NCBI RefSeq assembly: GCF_001280085.1
Contig: NZ_LGED01000198.1
Span: 101,846-165,845 of the forward strand
Direction of reading: 5' to 3'
DNA length: 64,000 nucleotides
Origin: Saccharothrix sp. NRRL B-16348
GTDB lineage: Bacteria > Actinomycetota > Actinomycetes > Mycobacteriales > Pseudonocardiaceae
Below the pieces are notes generated by a model, which did no database searches, had not been told where the DNA came from, and saw nothing but the letters and a program-made list of their open reading frames with translations. Position 1 is the first letter of the stretch, and each line of letters starts with the position of its first letter. Position numbers and translations under genes: made by a program. This document shows positions 1 to 24,507 of this stretch, piece by piece.

Positions 1-3000
1 TTCGGCGCGGTCAGGCCGTTGGACGCGCCGTCCTGGTTGACCGCCGTGCCGCGCACCAGGGCGAGCACGGGGTGGCCGAGGCGTCGTGCGTCGGACAGCC
101 GTTCCACCAGCAGCACGCCGACGCCCTCGGACCAGCCGGTGCCGTTCGCGGCGGCGGCGAACGGCTTGCACCGGCCGTCGGGCGCGAGACCGCGCTGGCG
201 GGAGAACTCGACGAACGCGGTCGGCGTGGACATCACGGTCGCGCCGCCGGCCAGCGCCAGGTCGCACTCGCCGGACCGCAGCGCCTGCGCGGCCAGGTGC
301 AGCGCCACCAGGGACGACGAGCACGCCGTGTCGACGGTGATCGCCGCGCCCTCCAGGCCGAGCGCGTAGGCCACGCGACCGGACGCCACGCTGCCCGCCG
401 TGCCGCCGGCGAGGTAGCCCTCCAGCTCCGGCGGCAGCGCGCCGCCGGTGCCGTAGTCGTGGTACATCAGCCCGGTGAACACCCCGGTCCGGCTGCCCCG
501 CAACGACACCGGGTCGACGCCCGCGCGTTCCAGTGCCTCCCAGGCGGTCTCCAGCAGCAGCCGCTGCTGCGGGTCGGTGGCCAGCGCCTCGCGCGGCGAC
601 ATGCCGAAGAACTCGGGGTCGAACAGGTCGGCGTCGTGCAGGAACCCGCCCTCACGCGCGTAGGACGTGCCCGTCCGCTCCGGGTCGGGGTCGTAGAGCC
701 CGTCGAGGTCCCACCCGCGGTTGGCCGGGAAGGGGCCGATCGCGTCGACACCGCCCTCGACCAGCCGCCACAGGTCCTCCGGCGACCGCACGCCGCCCGG
801 GTAGCGGCACGCCATGCCCACGATCGCGATCGGGTCGCCCGCCACGGCCCGCTGCTCGACGCGCACGGGCGCCGTCGCCCCGGCCAGGTGGGTGGCCAGC
901 GCGTGCGGCGTCGGGTGGTCGAACACCAGCGTGGTGGACAGCCGCTGCCCGGTGGCCGCGGCCAGCCGGTTGCGCAGTTCCACCGCGGTCAGCGAGTCGA
1001 AGCCCAGCTCGGTGAACGCGCGGTCCGCGTCGACGCCGTTCGGGTCGGTGTGGCCGAGCACCGCCGCGACGTGCGTGCGCACCAGTTCGGTCAGCGCCCG
1101 CAGCCGGTCGGCGTCGGACAGGCTCGCGAACCGGTCCGGGGTGGTGGCGGCCTTCGCCTTGCGCGGCGCGAGACCGCTCAGCGCCGGGTGCGGGTTCTCG
1201 CGCAGCGCCGCCCGGTCGACTCCCGTCACGGCCAGCACCGGCGCGCCGGTCGCGACCGCGGCGTCGAACGCGGCCAGCGCCTCGTCCGTGCCCATCGGCT
1301 TGAGGCCGAGCCTGCCGATCCGCTTGCGGTCCACTTCGGACAGACCGCCGGACAGCGCGCTCTCCGTCTCCCACAGGCCCCAGGCCAGGGACGTCGCGGG
1401 CAGGCCGAGCGAGTGCCGGTGCTCGGCCAGCGCGTCGAGGAACGTGTTGCCCGCCGCGTAGTTCGCCTGCCCGGCCGTGCCGAGCAGGCCCGCGATGGAC
1501 GAGTACAGCACGAACGCCTCGACGTCGCCGACGAGCTCGTGCAGGTGCCACGCAGCGTCGACCTTCGGCCGCAGCACCTCGTCGACCTGCTCGGGGGTGA
1601 GCGAGTCGAGCACACCGTCGCGCACCACACCCGCCGCGTGCACCACCGCCGTGACGGGGTGTTCGGCGAGCAGTTCGGCGAGCGCGTCCCGGTCCGTGAC
1701 GTCGCACGCGGCGACGACGACCTCCACGTCGCCCGTCGGCCGGGGCGCCGTGCCGCTACGGCTGACCAGGACGAGCTTCCGCGCGCCGTGCCTGGTCACC
1801 AGGTGCTGGGCCAGCGCGGAGCCGAGCGCGCCGCTCGCGCCGGTGACGAGGACCGTGTCCCAGGTCGGGCCACGGCCCTCGGGTCGCGGCGTCGGCTCCA
1901 GGCGAGGTTCCCGCACGCGGCCGTCGCGGACGAGCGCGAACCGGTCGGGGTGCTCGGCCTGCGCGCTGCGGACCAGACCGGTGACGGCCGCGTGCGCCAG
2001 GTCGTCGCCGACGACGACGCCGAGCCGGCCGTCGTCCCGGGTGAGCCAGTCGCGCAGCACGCCGAGCGTGTGGTGGACGGCGTGGCGGGCCCGTTCGGGC
2101 AGCGTGCCGTCACCGGTCTCGACCTCCGCGGTCGCGTCCGGCTCGACGTCCGACTCGTGCCACGTGGGCGTCAGCAGCAGCCGGTCGCCGGTCAGGGGCG
2201 CGTCGAACGGCCGCAGCACCAGTTCGGCCACGGACACGACCGGGCTGCCCGCGGCGTCGGCGACCAGCAGCGACACCGACTCCAGGCCGACGGGGGCGAT
2301 GCGCACGCGGAGCGCGGCGCCCGCCGTGCCGTGGAAGCGCACGCCGTGCCACGAGAACGGCAGCAGGGCGGGCCGGTCGTCGACCACGCCGGGCAGCAGC
2401 GGGTGCAGCGCGGCGTCGAACAGCGCCGGGTGCACGGTGAACCCGGTGAGCGGCACCTCCTCGGGCGACGCGACCTCGGCGAACAGCTCGTCGCCACGCC
2501 GCCAGACCCGGCGCAGCCCCCGGAAGACCGGGCCGTAGCCGTAGCCGTGCTCCTGGAGCCCGTCGTACGTGAAGTCCACTTCGGACGCGTCCGCGGGCGG
2601 CCACGCCACCAGGTCGGCCACGTCGACGCCACCGTCCTCGACCGTGCCGGTGGCGTGCCGGGTCCACGGTTCGTCGTCGTCACGCCGGGAGTGGATCTCC
2701 ACGGTCGTGTCGGCGCGCACGACCCGCAGCGTCAGCGCGCCGTCGTCGGGCACCACGAGCGGCGCGGTGACGGTCAGCTCGGCGACCGGGCCGACGAGTT
2801 CCACCAGCGCCGTGCCTGGCACGACGATCGCGCCGTGCACCCGGTGCTCCGCCAGCCACGGCTGGGTGGCCGCGGAGAGGACGCCGGTGACCACCGTCGA
2901 GCCGTCCGGCAGGTCGACCGACGCGCCCAGCAGCGGGTGCCCGGTGGACCGCAGGCCGGCGGCGGCCACGTCACCGCCCGCCACGGGCCGCAGCCAAAAG

Positions 3001-5552
3001 CGCTTGCGCTGGAACGCGTACGTGGGCAGCGAGACCTTCCGCGCACCCGGGAACACCCGGTCCCAGTCGACGCCGACGCCCTGCACGTGCAGCGCGGCCA
3101 GCGCGCTCGCGACCGTGCGGGGTTCGGACTGGCCCGCGCGCAGGAGCGGCACCGGTCGCACGTCGTCGGTCGCCGAGGCGGCCAGGCCGGACAGGACGGC
3201 GTCCGGGCCCAGCTCGACGAGCGTCGTCACGCCTTCCTCGCGCAACGCGACGAGGGCGTCGTGGAACCGCACCGTCGCGCGGACCTGCTCCACCCAGTAC
3301 TCCGGGTCGGTCCAGTCCGCGTCCCGCGACACCGTGGACACCGCGGTGATCGACGGCGGCCGGTAGGTGAGCGTCCGGGCCACCGCGCGCAGGTCCGCGA
3401 GCATGGGCTCCATCAGCGGCGAGTGGAACGCGTGGCTCACGGCCAGCCGCTTGCCGCCCCACGGTTCCGCGGCCCGGAGCACGGCCTCCTCCGGCCCGGA
3501 CAGCACGACCGATCGCGGACCGTTGACGGCGGCCACCGCCACGCCCTCGGGCAGGTCCAGCTCGTCCTCGGCGGCCCGCACGGCCACCATGGCGCCACCG
3601 GCGGGCAGTGCCTGCATCAACGCGGCCCGCGCGGTCACCAGCTTCGCCGCGTCGGCCAGGGACAGCACCCCGGCCACGTGCGCGGCGGCGAGTTCGCCGA
3701 TCGAGTGGCCGACCACGAAGTCCGGGCGCACGCCCCACGACTCGACCAGCCGGAACAGCGCCACCTCGACGGCGAACAGCGCCGGCTGCGCGAGACCGGT
3801 GTCGTCGAGCCCGTCGCCGGACTCGATCGCCTCGCGCAGGGGTAAGTCGAACCGCGCGCACACCTCGTCCAGCGCGGCGGCGAACACCGGGTACGTGCGG
3901 GCCAGCTCCAAGCCCATCCCGACGCGCTGCGCGCCCTGACCCGTGAACGCGAACGCGGTCCGGCCCTTGCGCGGGACGACGGCGGCCGGGATGTCGTCCG
4001 CGTCGACGCCGGCGGCGCGGTACGGCATCGGCGTGCGGGTCGCGAGGGTGTACGCGGCGTCCGGCGTCCACTCGACCCCGGCGAGTCGGCGGGCCTGCTC
4101 CGCGACCGCCTCCGGCGAGCGACCGCACAGCACGATCGGCACCGGAACGGTCGCCGGAGCCGTCGGTGGCTCGGTCTCGTCCGGCTCCTCCACGATCACG
4201 TGCGCGTTCGTGCCGCCGAAGCCGAACGACGACACCGCCGCCCGGCGCGGCCGGTCTCCGCGCGGCCACTCGCGGGCCTCGGTCAGCAGCTCGACCGCGC
4301 CGGAGGACCAGTCGACGTGCCGGGACGGCTGCTCGGCGTGCAGCGTGCGGGGCTGCACGCCGTGCCGCATCGCCTGCACCACCTTGATGACGCCGCCGAC
4401 GCCGGCCGCCGCCTGGGCGTGGCCGATGTTCGACTTCAACGAGCCCAGCCGCACCGGCTCGGCGCGGTCCCGCCCGTAGGTCGCGAACACCGCCCGCGCC
4501 TCGATGGGGTCGCCGAGCGTCGTGCCGGTGCCGTGCGCCTCGACCAGGTCCACGTCCGCGGCGGACAGCCCGGCGGCGTCGAGCGCGGCCCGGATGACGC
4601 GTTCCTGCGCCGGGCCGTTCGGCGCGGTCAGGCCGTTGGACGCGCCGTCGGAGTTCACCGCGCTGCCGCGGAGCACGGCGAGCACCCGGTGGCCGTTGCG
4701 GCGGGCGTCGGACAGCTTCTCCAGCAGCAGCACGCCGACGCCCTCGGCCCAGCCGGTGCCGTCGGCGTCGTCGGAGAACGACTTGCAGCGCCCGTCGGCG
4801 GCCAGGCCGCGCAGCCGGGAGAACTCGACGAACGCGGTCGGCGTGGACATCACCGTCGCGCCGCCCGCCACCGCCAGCTCGCACTCGCCGCGGCGCAGCG
4901 CGTTCGCGGCCAGGTGCATCGCCACCAGCGACGACGAGCAGGCCGTGTCGACGGTGACGGTCGGGCCCTCCAGGCCGAAGGTGTAGGCCAGCCGACCGGA
5001 GGCGATGCTGCCCGCGCTGCCGCTGAACAGGTAGCCCTCGACGCCCTCCGGCGGCAGGTTCGCCCGCGAGCCGTAGTCGTTGTACATCACGCCGACGAAC
5101 ACGCCCGTCCGGCTGCCGCGCAACGCCTCCGGGTCGAGGCCCGCGTCCTCGAACGTCTCCCAGGTGGTCTCCAGCAGCAACCGCTGCTGCGGGTCCACTG
5201 CCACCGCCTCGCGCGGCGAGAGGCCGAAGAACTCGGCGTCGAACCGGTCGGCGTCGTGCAGGAAGCCGCCGTGCCGGCTGGTGGACTTGCCGACCCGCTC
5301 GGGGTCGGGGTCGTACAGGTCGGCGGGCCAGCCGCGGTCGGTCGGGAACGGGGTCACCGCGTCGCGCCCCTCCGCCACCAGCCGCCACAGCTCGTCCGGC
5401 GAGGTCACGCCGCCGGGGTACCGGCAGGCCATGCCGACGATCGCGACCGGTTCCTGGTCGCGTTCCTCGACCTCCTTGAGCCGGCGGCGGGCTTCCCGGG
5501 CGTCGGCGATGGCCCGCTTGAGGTAGTCGCGGAGCTTGTCTTCGTCAGCCAC
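1..5552 (-). CDS. Modular type I polyketide synthase, 5' part (module 3 and start of module 4)
   Basis: Extends a polyketide chain; the gene continues past the left edge, about 1850 residues being visible. The GTG start at 5552 follows GGAG and lies 12 nt after the stop of the upstream PKS gene. Approximate domains: coiled docking segment 1-35, KS 37-455 (DTACSSS), AT 530-840 (GHSIGE, HAFHSP, hence malonyl-CoA), DH 865-1125 ([10 protein letters not shown], then [10 protein letters not shown]), KR 1225-1400 ([15 protein letters not shown] keeps the third Asp of LDD, so B-type), ACP around 1517 (GFDSL). A new KS begins near 1578 and is cut in the segment reading [10 protein letters not shown]. 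No ER is present. The expected product of module 3 is one more trans-type double bond. Being directly downstream, with matching docking segments, it should take the chain from the loading/module 1-2 protein. Confidence 0.93.
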   Translation of the reverse strand, partial: MADEDKLRDYLKRAIADAREARRRLKEVEERDQEPVAIVGMACRYPGGVTSPDELWRLVAEGRDAVTPFPTDRGWPADLYDPDPERVGKSTSRHGGFLHDADRFDAEFFGLSPREAVAVDPQQRLLLETTWETFEDAGLDPEALRGSRTGVFVGVMYNDYGSRANLPPEGVEGYLFSGSAGSIASGRLAYTFGLEGPTVTVDTACSSSLVAMHLAANALRRGECELAVAGGATVMSTPTAFVEFSRLRGLAADGRCKSFSDDADGTGWAEGVGVLLLEKLSDARRNGHRVLAVLRGSAVNSDGASNGLTAPNGPAQERVIRAALDAAGLSAADVDLVEAHGTGTTLGDPIEARAVFATYGRDRAEPVRLGSLKSNIGHAQAAAGVGGVIKVVQAMRHGVQPRTLHAEQPSRHVDWSSGAVELLTEAREWPRGDRPRRAAVSSFGFGGTNAHVIVEEPDETEPPTAPATVPVPIVLCGRSPEAVAEQARRLAGVEWTPDAAYTLATRTPMPYRAAGVDADDIPAAVVPRKGRTAFAFTGQGAQRVGMGLELARTYPVFAAALDEVCARFDLPLREAIESGDGLDDTGLAQPALFAVEVALFRLVESWGVRPDFVVGHSIGELAAAHVAGVLSLADAAKLVTARAALMQALPAGGAMVAVRAAEDELDLPEGVAVAAVNGPRSVVLSGPEEAVLRAAEPWGGKRLAVSHAFHSPLMEPMLADLRAVARTLTYRPPSITAVSTVSRDADWTDPEYWVEQVRATVRFHDALVALREEGVTTLVELGPDAVLSGLAASATDDVRPVPLLRAGQSEPRTVASALAALHVQGVGVDWDRVFPGARKVSLPTYAFQRKRFWLRPVAGGDVAAAGLRSTGHPLLGASVDLPDGSTVVTGVLSAATQPWLAEHRVHGAIVVPGTALVELVGPVAELTVTAPLVVPDDGALTLRVVRADTTVEIHSRRDDDEPWTRHATGTVEDGGVDVADLVAWPPADASEVDFTYDGLQEHGYGYGPVFRGLRRVWRRGDELFAEVASPEEVPLTGFTVHPALFDAALHPLLPGVVDDRPALLPFSWHGVRFHGTAGAALRVRIAPVGLESVSLLVADAAGSPVVSVAELVLRPFDAPLTGDRLLLTPTWHESDVEPDATAEVETGDGTLPERARHAVHHTLGVLRDWLTRDDGRLGVVVGDDLAHAAVTGLVRSAQAEHPDRFALVRDGRVREPRLEPTPRPEGRGPTWDTVLVTGASGALGSALAQHLVTRHGARKLVLVSRSGTAPRPTGDVEVVVAACDVTDRDALAELLAEHPVTAVVHAAGVVRDGVLDSLTPEQVDEVLRPKVDAAWHLHELVGDVEAFVLYSSIAGLLGTAGQANYAAGNTFLDALAEHRHSLGLPATSLAWGLWETESALSGGLSEVDRKRIGRLGLKPMGTDEALAAFDAAVATGAPVLAVTGVDRAALRENPHPALSGLAPRKAKAATTPDRFASLSDADRLRALTELVRTHVAAVLGHTDPNGVDADRAFTELGFDSLTAVELRNRLAAATGQRLSTTLVFDHPTPHALATHLAGATAPVRVEQRAVAGDPIAIVGMACRYPGGVRSPEDLWRLVEGGVDAIGPFPANRGWDLDGLYDPDPERTGTSYAREGGFLHDADLFDPEFFGMSPREALATDPQQRLLLETAWEALERAGVDPVSLRGSRTGVFTGLMYHDYGTGGALPPELEGYLAGGTAGSVASGRVAYALGLEGAAITVDTACSSSLVALHLAAQALRSGECDLALAGGATVMSTPTAFVEFSRQRGLAPDGRCKPFAAAANGTGWSEGVGVLLVERLSDARRLGHPVLALVRGTAVNQDGASNGLTAP

Positions 5553-5564
5553 GTCGTCTCCTGG

Positions 5565-18317
<12,753 letters not shown>

Positions 18318-18495
18318 CGACTGTCCTTCGCACCAGGGGATTCCTCGACGTCCTTTCCTATCAACCTTTTTCTCGGTTCCAGTCACGAATCGGTAGGCGG
18401 CCGTTCTCGGAATGGCCGATTACCGGCCCGTGACCGACCGCCGGCTAACGTCGGGAACCGTTGCCACCGCTACCGGAGAAGAGGACTGGTTCACC
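18318..18495. promoter_or_regulatory. Divergent promoter region between PKS and SnoaL/aminotransferase operons
   Basis: This 178 bp gap must hold the start signals of the minus-strand PKS operon and the plus-strand SnoaL/aminotransferase operon. A plausible plus-strand -10 hexamer, TAACGT, lies at 18446-18451, about 40 nt before the ATG at 18496. No convincing -35 or palindromic operator was seen. Confidence 0.5.
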
Positions 18496-18879
18496 ATGAC
18501 CACGAATACGGACGAGTTCGCGCTGACCGACGACGCGACGCAGATGACCGCTCTCTACGTGCGTGCGATGAACGCGGGCCACGTCGAAGCGGTGCTCAAC
18601 CTCTACACCGAGGACGCCGTGTCGGTGTGGGACCCGGAGAAGCCGATCAGCGGCGCGGAGCACCGGGCCGCGGTCGAGGAGTTCATGGCCCAGCGGCCGG
18701 TGATGCGGGCCGAGCTCAAGGAGTCCTACGTCACCGGTGACACCGCGCTGCTGGTCGTGGACTGGGAGATCGCCGTCGAGGGCTCGGAGACGCTGACCGG
18801 CACCGGCCTCGACGTGCTGCGCCTCGGCGACGACGGCAAGTGGCGCTACGCCATCGACAACCCGTTCGGCGACAACTGA
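18496..18879 (+). CDS. SnoaL-like (NTF2-fold) protein
   Basis: A small protein of 127 residues with the SnoaL-like/ketosteroid-isomerase pattern: an N-terminal helix (TALYVRAMNAGHVEAVLNLY), a strand pair around DAVSVWDPEKPISG, and a curved sheet ending in GDDGKWRYAIDNPFG. Family members act as polyketide cyclases, isomerases or simply as ligand-binding partners, so the reaction cannot be read from sequence. ATG at 18496 is preferred to the in-frame ATG at 18412 because GGAGAAGAGG lies upstream and family homology begins there. It is the first gene of a two-gene operon, separated by 1 nt from the aminotransferase, which points to translational coupling. It resembles the SnoaL-like gene heading the opposing operon (22700-23110). 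Confidence 0.85.
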   Translation: MTTNTDEFALTDDATQMTALYVRAMNAGHVEAVLNLYTEDAVSVWDPEKPISGAEHRAAVEEFMAQRPVMRAELKESYVTGDTALLVVDWEIAVEGSETLTGTGLDVLRLGDDGKWRYAIDNPFGDN

Positions 18880-18880
18880 C

Positions 18881-20335
18881 ATGGTCCTCGAACTGGCCGA
18901 GGCGCACCTGCGCGGCCTGCTGTCCCAGCTCGGGCTGGACGCGGAGTACGTGCGCGGCGAGGGCGACACGCTGTGGTGGCGCACCGGCGACGGCGAGGTG
19001 CCGGTGGCGGACTTCGTCGGCGGCTACGGCTCGCTGGTCCTGGGCCACAACCACCCGGACGTGCTGGCACTGGCGCGGGAGCTGCTCGACGCGCGCGTCC
19101 CGGTGCACGCGCAGTTCTCCTACCACCCGTACGCCAACGACCTCGCCACCGCGCTGAACCGCGTGCTGTGGCGCGAGTTCGACACCGAGCAGCCGTACGC
19201 GGCCATCTTCGCCAACACCGGCGCGGAGGCCGTCGAGGTGGCGCTCAAGCACGCCGAGATGGCCCGCGTCGGGCGCGTCGAGGCGCTGCGCGCGGAGATC
19301 GAGGCGCACCTGGCCGACGCCGACCCGGGGCTCGCCCGCCAGGCGAGGGAGCACAACGACGGGCTCTTCGAGTCACCGCCGGTGTTCCTGACGTTGGAGG
19401 GCTCGTTCCACGGCAAGCTCGCCGCCAGCGTCCAGCTCACCCACAACGCGGGCTACCGGCTGCCGTTCCGCGGCTTGGCCGCGCAGGCGCGGTTCGTGCC
19501 GGCGGCCGAGGTCGCGAAGGCCGTCGAGGCGGAGCGGGTGACCGTGCTCGACGTGGTGGACGGCCGGTTGACGGAGCGTGACCTGCCAGTGGTCGCGGCG
19601 TTCTTCGTCGAGCCGATCCAGGGCGAGGGCGGCATCCACCTGCTGGACACCGCGGTCGCGGCGGAGATCCGGGCGGCGGCCGACGCGGGCGGCTTCCCGG
19701 TCGTGGTCGACGAGATCCAGACCGGGTTCGGGCGCACCGGCGCGTTCTACGCCGCGTCGCACGTCGGCCTGCTCGGCGACTACGTGCTGCTGGGCAAGGC
19801 GCTGGGCGGCGGGCTGGCGAAGGCGTCGGTGATGCTGGTGCGGCAGGACCGGTACCTGTCGGACTTCGAGCTGCTGCACAGCTCGACCTTCGCCAAGGAC
19901 GCCTTCTCCTGCCACATCGGCTCGCGCGTGGTCGAGCTGCTGGAGGCCGACGGTGGCGCCGCGTACCGGCAGGCGGCCGAGCGCGGCGAGGCCTTGGCCG
20001 AGGCGTTGCGCGCGGTGCGGGAGGAGTTCCCGACCGTCGTGTCCGAGGTACGCGGGCTCGGCCTGCTGCTGGGCCTGGAGTTCCACGACCAGACCGCGGG
20101 TGACGGCCCGGTCGCCGAGTTCGCCCGGATGGGGCTGCTCGGCTACCTGGTGGCCGGGTACCTGCTGCGGGAGCACCACGTGCGGGTGTTCCCGACCGCG
20201 AGCGCGACGCACACGCTGAGGTTCGAGCCGTCCATCGGGATCGAGGACGCCGCGATCACCCGGCTCACCACGGGCCTGCGGGAGGTGTGCGCCGCGCTGC
20301 GCGACCACCCGGAGACCCTCATTCCGCCTGGCTGA
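18881..20335 (+). CDS. Class III PLP-dependent aminotransferase
   Basis: Fold-type I aminotransferase of 484 residues, likely moving an amino group onto an aldehyde or ketone of the polyketide. Visible signatures are GGYGSLVLGHNHP near the N terminus, the cofactor loop FANTGAEAVEVALKHAEMAR, VVVDEIQTGFGRTG holding the Asp that pairs with the pyridine nitrogen, and LGKALGGGLAK with the probable Schiff-base Lys. The ATG follows the SnoaL stop by one base. In coelimycin-type pathways a class III enzyme aminates the aldehyde released from the PKS; its place beside a KSQ-polyene PKS supports that role but does not prove it. It could instead make an amino-acid precursor. A strong terminator follows. 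Confidence 0.92.
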   Translation: MVLELAEAHLRGLLSQLGLDAEYVRGEGDTLWWRTGDGEVPVADFVGGYGSLVLGHNHPDVLALARELLDARVPVHAQFSYHPYANDLATALNRVLWREFDTEQPYAAIFANTGAEAVEVALKHAEMARVGRVEALRAEIEAHLADADPGLARQAREHNDGLFESPPVFLTLEGSFHGKLAASVQLTHNAGYRLPFRGLAAQARFVPAAEVAKAVEAERVTVLDVVDGRLTERDLPVVAAFFVEPIQGEGGIHLLDTAVAAEIRAAADAGGFPVVVDEIQTGFGRTGAFYAASHVGLLGDYVLLGKALGGGLAKASVMLVRQDRYLSDFELLHSSTFAKDAFSCHIGSRVVELLEADGGAAYRQAAERGEALAEALRAVREEFPTVVSEVRGLGLLLGLEFHDQTAGDGPVAEFARMGLLGYLVAGYLLREHHVRVFPTASATHTLRFEPSIGIEDAAITRLTTGLREVCAALRDHPETLIPPG

Positions 20336-20360
20336 CCCATCCCCCAGGTTCGCACAGGCG

Positions 20361-20404
20361 GCAGCGGCCCGCCCGACTCCCCCAGTGGTCGGGCGGGCCG
20401 CTGC
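20361..20404. terminator. 17-bp stem terminator after the aminotransferase gene
   Basis: GCAGCGGCCCGCCCGAC at 20361-20377 pairs perfectly with 20388-20404 across a 10 nt loop, followed by TTCTGT. It lies 25 nt after the aminotransferase stop and between convergent operons. Confidence 0.85.
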
Positions 20405-20471
20405 TTCTGTGCCGTCAACCACCGCGTGTGACGTCGAGACCCAGGGGTTGGACAAGGTGCGCGCACGCGAA

Positions 20472-20508
20472 AAACTCGCGCCGGCGACCGAGTCACCCGC
20501 GCGAGTTT
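20472..20508 (-). terminator. Intrinsic terminator of the carboxyltransferase operon
   Basis: A 10-bp inverted repeat (AAACTCGCGC with GCGCGAGTTT) reads on the minus strand as a hairpin followed by a run of T (complement of the A run at 20470-20474). It begins about 13 nt after the carboxyltransferase stop. Confidence 0.75.
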
Positions 20509-20520
20509 CCGCGACCGCGA

Positions 20521-22106
<1,586 letters not shown>

Positions 22107-22110
<4 letters not shown>

Positions 22111-22631
22111 CGTCGCCTTTCGGTCGTGTCGACGTGCCCGTACGCGCCCTCGAAGAACAGCAGGCCGGCCGCTCCGCCACCCCGACCGGAGCCGAGGACG
22201 CGGCCGATGAACACCGAGTGGTCGCCCGCTTCGTGAGCCTCCGCCAGCTCACACTCCAACCACGCCAGCGAGTCGGTGAGGACCGGCGCGCCGGTCCGCT
22301 CGCCCGGCCGCCACGCGACCGCGTCGAACTGGGCGGGCCCGTCGGGACGGGCGCGGTCGGCGAAGTGGCGTGCGCTGGCCTCCTGCTCGGCGCTGAGCAC
22401 CGACGTGGCGAAGTGGCCCGCCGCGGTGATCGCACCGTGCATGGTGGCCGTGCGGGCCACGCAGCACAGCACGAGCGGCGGGTCCAGGGACACCGAGCTG
22501 AACGCGTTGGCGGTCATGCCGTGCATGTGCTCGCCGCCGACGGTCAGCACGACCACGCCGGTGGCGAACCGGGCCAGGGTGGAGCGCATCTCGGCCGGGG
22601 TGACGCCGGACAGCTCAGGGGCGAGGTCCAT
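22107..22631 (-). CDS. Flavin reductase-like protein (HpaC/DIM6 family)
   Basis: Predicted FMN/FAD reductase of 174 residues that would supply reduced flavin to a two-component monooxygenase. The family pattern is clear: FATGVVVLTVGGEHMHGMTANAFSSVSLDPPLVLCCV near the N terminus, the FATSVLSAEQ segment, and a C-terminal GLLFFEGAYG. ATG at 22631 is preceded by AAGGAGG at ideal distance; longer starts upstream give only Arg/Pro-rich sequence. It overlaps the carboxyltransferase start by 4 nt. No partner oxygenase is present in the visible part of the cluster, so the partner should lie beyond the left edge or elsewhere. In polyketide-alkaloid pathways such pairs make epoxides or hydroxylations. 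Confidence 0.88.
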
Positions 22632-22699
22632 CGCGCGCCTCCTTTTCGCGAGGGTGGGCGCGGACCGCGACGGGCGCGGTCCGCGCGTGGCCGTGGGTG

Positions 22700-23110
22700 T
22701 CAGAGGTCCTGGACCTGGTCGGCGACCGGTCGGTCGACGGCCATGACCCACTTGCCGTCCTCGCCGCGCACCAGGACATCGGTGCACTTGCCGAGGATGC
22801 GCTGCTTGCGACCGTCCTCGAGGGTGAGCACCAGGTCGTAGTTGACGATGATCAACGACGTGTCCGCGGTGGCGTAGTAGGCCTTCACGGACGACTTGAG
22901 CTCCGGGCCGGTGGCGAGCAGCGCGGTGATGGCCTCGGTGCGCTCCTTGCCCGTCAACGGCTTGCCGGACAGGTTGGAGATCGAGTCGTCCCGGTAGAGG
23001 CTGTCGAAGATGGCCCCCTCACCGGAGTTGAACGCGGCCAGGAAGACGTCGTTCTGGGTCTCGGGATCGTCGGTGAGATCCAGGTTCCGCAGGTCGATCT
23101 GCGCGGTCAT
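22700..23110 (-). CDS. SnoaL-like (NTF2-fold) protein
   Basis: A 136-residue SnoaL-like protein, first gene of the operon with flavin reductase and carboxyltransferase, 68 nt before the reductase start. It has the same layout as the protein at 18496: helix NDVFLAAFNSGEGAIFDSLY, a strand with DSISNLSGKPLTGKERTEAI, and a C-terminal GEDGKWVMAVDRP. ATG at 23110 (MTAQID) has GAGG upstream; the ATG at 23128 is an alternative adding six residues. Catalytic role unknown. That both accessory operons begin with one such gene suggests that the two proteins act on successive or similar intermediates, perhaps as cyclases or isomerases. Confidence 0.82.
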   Translation of the reverse strand: MTAQIDLRNLDLTDDPETQNDVFLAAFNSGEGAIFDSLYRDDSISNLSGKPLTGKERTEAITALLATGPELKSSVKAYYATADTSLIIVNYDLVLTLEDGRKQRILGKCTDVLVRGEDGKWVMAVDRPVADQVQDL

Positions 23111-23289
23111 GGGCAGCCTCGCTTTCATGCGTGGTTCTTCAGAGATCCCACGCCACGCTATCCACCACGCCCTTTCTGCCCCTCACCGCGGAATAACTGG
23201 GCGCACACCGCCGTGTCCATTGCGCATTCGACGCGGAGATCAGCCGATTACCGCCGACCGAACCGGTTGTGCGGACGCCGGCCGGCCGC

Positions 23290-24444
23290 TCAGCGGAGCT
23301 TGCCGAAGAACTCCCGGATGTCGCCGATCAGCAGGTCGGGCGCCTCCATGGCCGCGAAGTGGCCGCCCCGACCGAATTCGGACCAGTGCACGACGTTGTG
23401 CTCGGCCTCGACGGTGCGCCGGATCGACACGTCCAGCGGGAACACCGCGACCCCGGTCGGCACGGTGGAGCGCTCGCTCGCGCCCCACGCGCCGGCGTGC
23501 GCCGTCTCGTAGTAGCTGTTGGCCGACGAACCGGCGGTGCCGGTCAGCCAGTACAGCATCACGTTGGTGAGCAGCAGGTCCCGGTCCACCGCGTCCTCGG
23601 GCAGCTCGGCGGCCGGGTCGGTCCACTCCTTGAACTTCTCCACGATCCACGCCAGCTGCCCGACCGGCGAGTCGTGCAGCCCGTGCGCCAGGGTCTGCGG
23701 CCGGGTGATCTGGATGGCCACGTAGCCGGCCTGCTCGGTCGTCAGGTACGCCAAGTGCTCCAGCCGCGCCCGTTCGGCCTCGGTCAGCTCACCGACCTCG
23801 TCCGGCGGGACCTCGGTGAACGCGGAGAGCCCGTTCGTGTGCACGCCGACGACCTTGTCGGGGTTGAGCCTGCCGAGCCCGGGCGAGATCACCGCGCCCG
23901 TGTCGCCGCCCTGCGCGCCGTAGCGGTCGTAGCCGAGCCGGTCCATCAGCTCGGCGAACGCCCTGGTCACCCGGTTGGTGTCCCAGCCGGCCTCACGGGT
24001 CGGCCCGGAGAAGCCGCTGCCCGGGATCGACGGGATCACCAGGTGGAACGCGTCCGCCGGGTCGCCGCCGTGCGCCCGCGGGTCGGTCAGCGGTCCGATG
24101 ACGTTCAGGAACTCCGCGACCGAGCCGGGCCAGCCGTGGGTCAGGATCAGCGGCAGCGCGTCCGGCTCGGGCGACCGCACGTGCAGGAAGTGGACGTTCT
24201 GCCCGTCGATCTCGGTCGTGAACTGCGGGTGGGAGTTCAGCTCCCGCTCGTGCACGCGCCAGTCGTAGCCGTCGCGCCAGTACTCGGCCAGCCCCTTGAG
24301 GTAGGCCACCGGCACCCCGCGGCTCCAGCCGACGTCGGGCAGGTCGGCGGCCCACCGGGTCCTGGCGAGCCGGTCGCGCAGGTCGTCCAGGTCGGCTTGG
24401 GGAACGTCGATGGTGAAGGGCCGGATCCCGCTGTTGTGCTCCAT
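23290..24444 (-). CDS. Epoxide hydrolase, microsomal-type alpha/beta hydrolase
   Basis: Opens epoxides to diols; 384 residues, cytosolic. The N-terminal EHN domain ([20 protein letters not shown]) is followed by the alpha/beta core with oxyanion motif HGWPGS, nucleophile Asp in [10 protein letters not shown], and the C-terminal catalytic His in [10 protein letters not shown]. Two conserved Tyr in the lid, as expected for ring opening, may be those in VMLYWLTG and NSYYETA. It is divergent from a WYL-domain regulator at 24508, and this pairing is a common stand-alone actinobacterial unit, so membership in the PKS cluster is uncertain. A comparable enzyme is present in the coelimycin cluster, which keeps that possibility open. 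Confidence 0.93.
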   Translation of the reverse strand: MEHNSGIRPFTIDVPQADLDDLRDRLARTRWAADLPDVGWSRGVPVAYLKGLAEYWRDGYDWRVHERELNSHPQFTTEIDGQNVHFLHVRSPEPDALPLILTHGWPGSVAEFLNVIGPLTDPRAHGGDPADAFHLVIPSIPGSGFSGPTREAGWDTNRVTRAFAELMDRLGYDRYGAQGGDTGAVISPGLGRLNPDKVVGVHTNGLSAFTEVPPDEVGELTEAERARLEHLAYLTTEQAGYVAIQITRPQTLAHGLHDSPVGQLAWIVEKFKEWTDPAAELPEDAVDRDLLLTNVMLYWLTGTAGSSANSYYETAHAGAWGASERSTVPTGVAVFPLDVSIRRTVEAEHNVVHWSEFGRGGHFAAMEAPDLLIGDIREFFGKLR

Positions 24445-24464
24445 GCCGAGAACACTAGGAAGCG

Positions 24465-24487
24465 GCTAGGTCAAGTTCGGTCCTAGC
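24465..24487. promoter_or_regulatory. Inverted repeat operator between epoxide hydrolase and WYL regulator
   Basis: GCTAGG at 24465-24470 and CCTAGC at 24482-24487 form 6-bp inverted arms around 11 nt, inside the 63 bp divergent gap. A further partial copy (CTAGGA) lies at 24454-24459. It is the natural candidate site for the WYL regulator. Confidence 0.6.
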
Positions 24488-24507
24488 TGGCCGGCACACT
24501 TCGAGTC

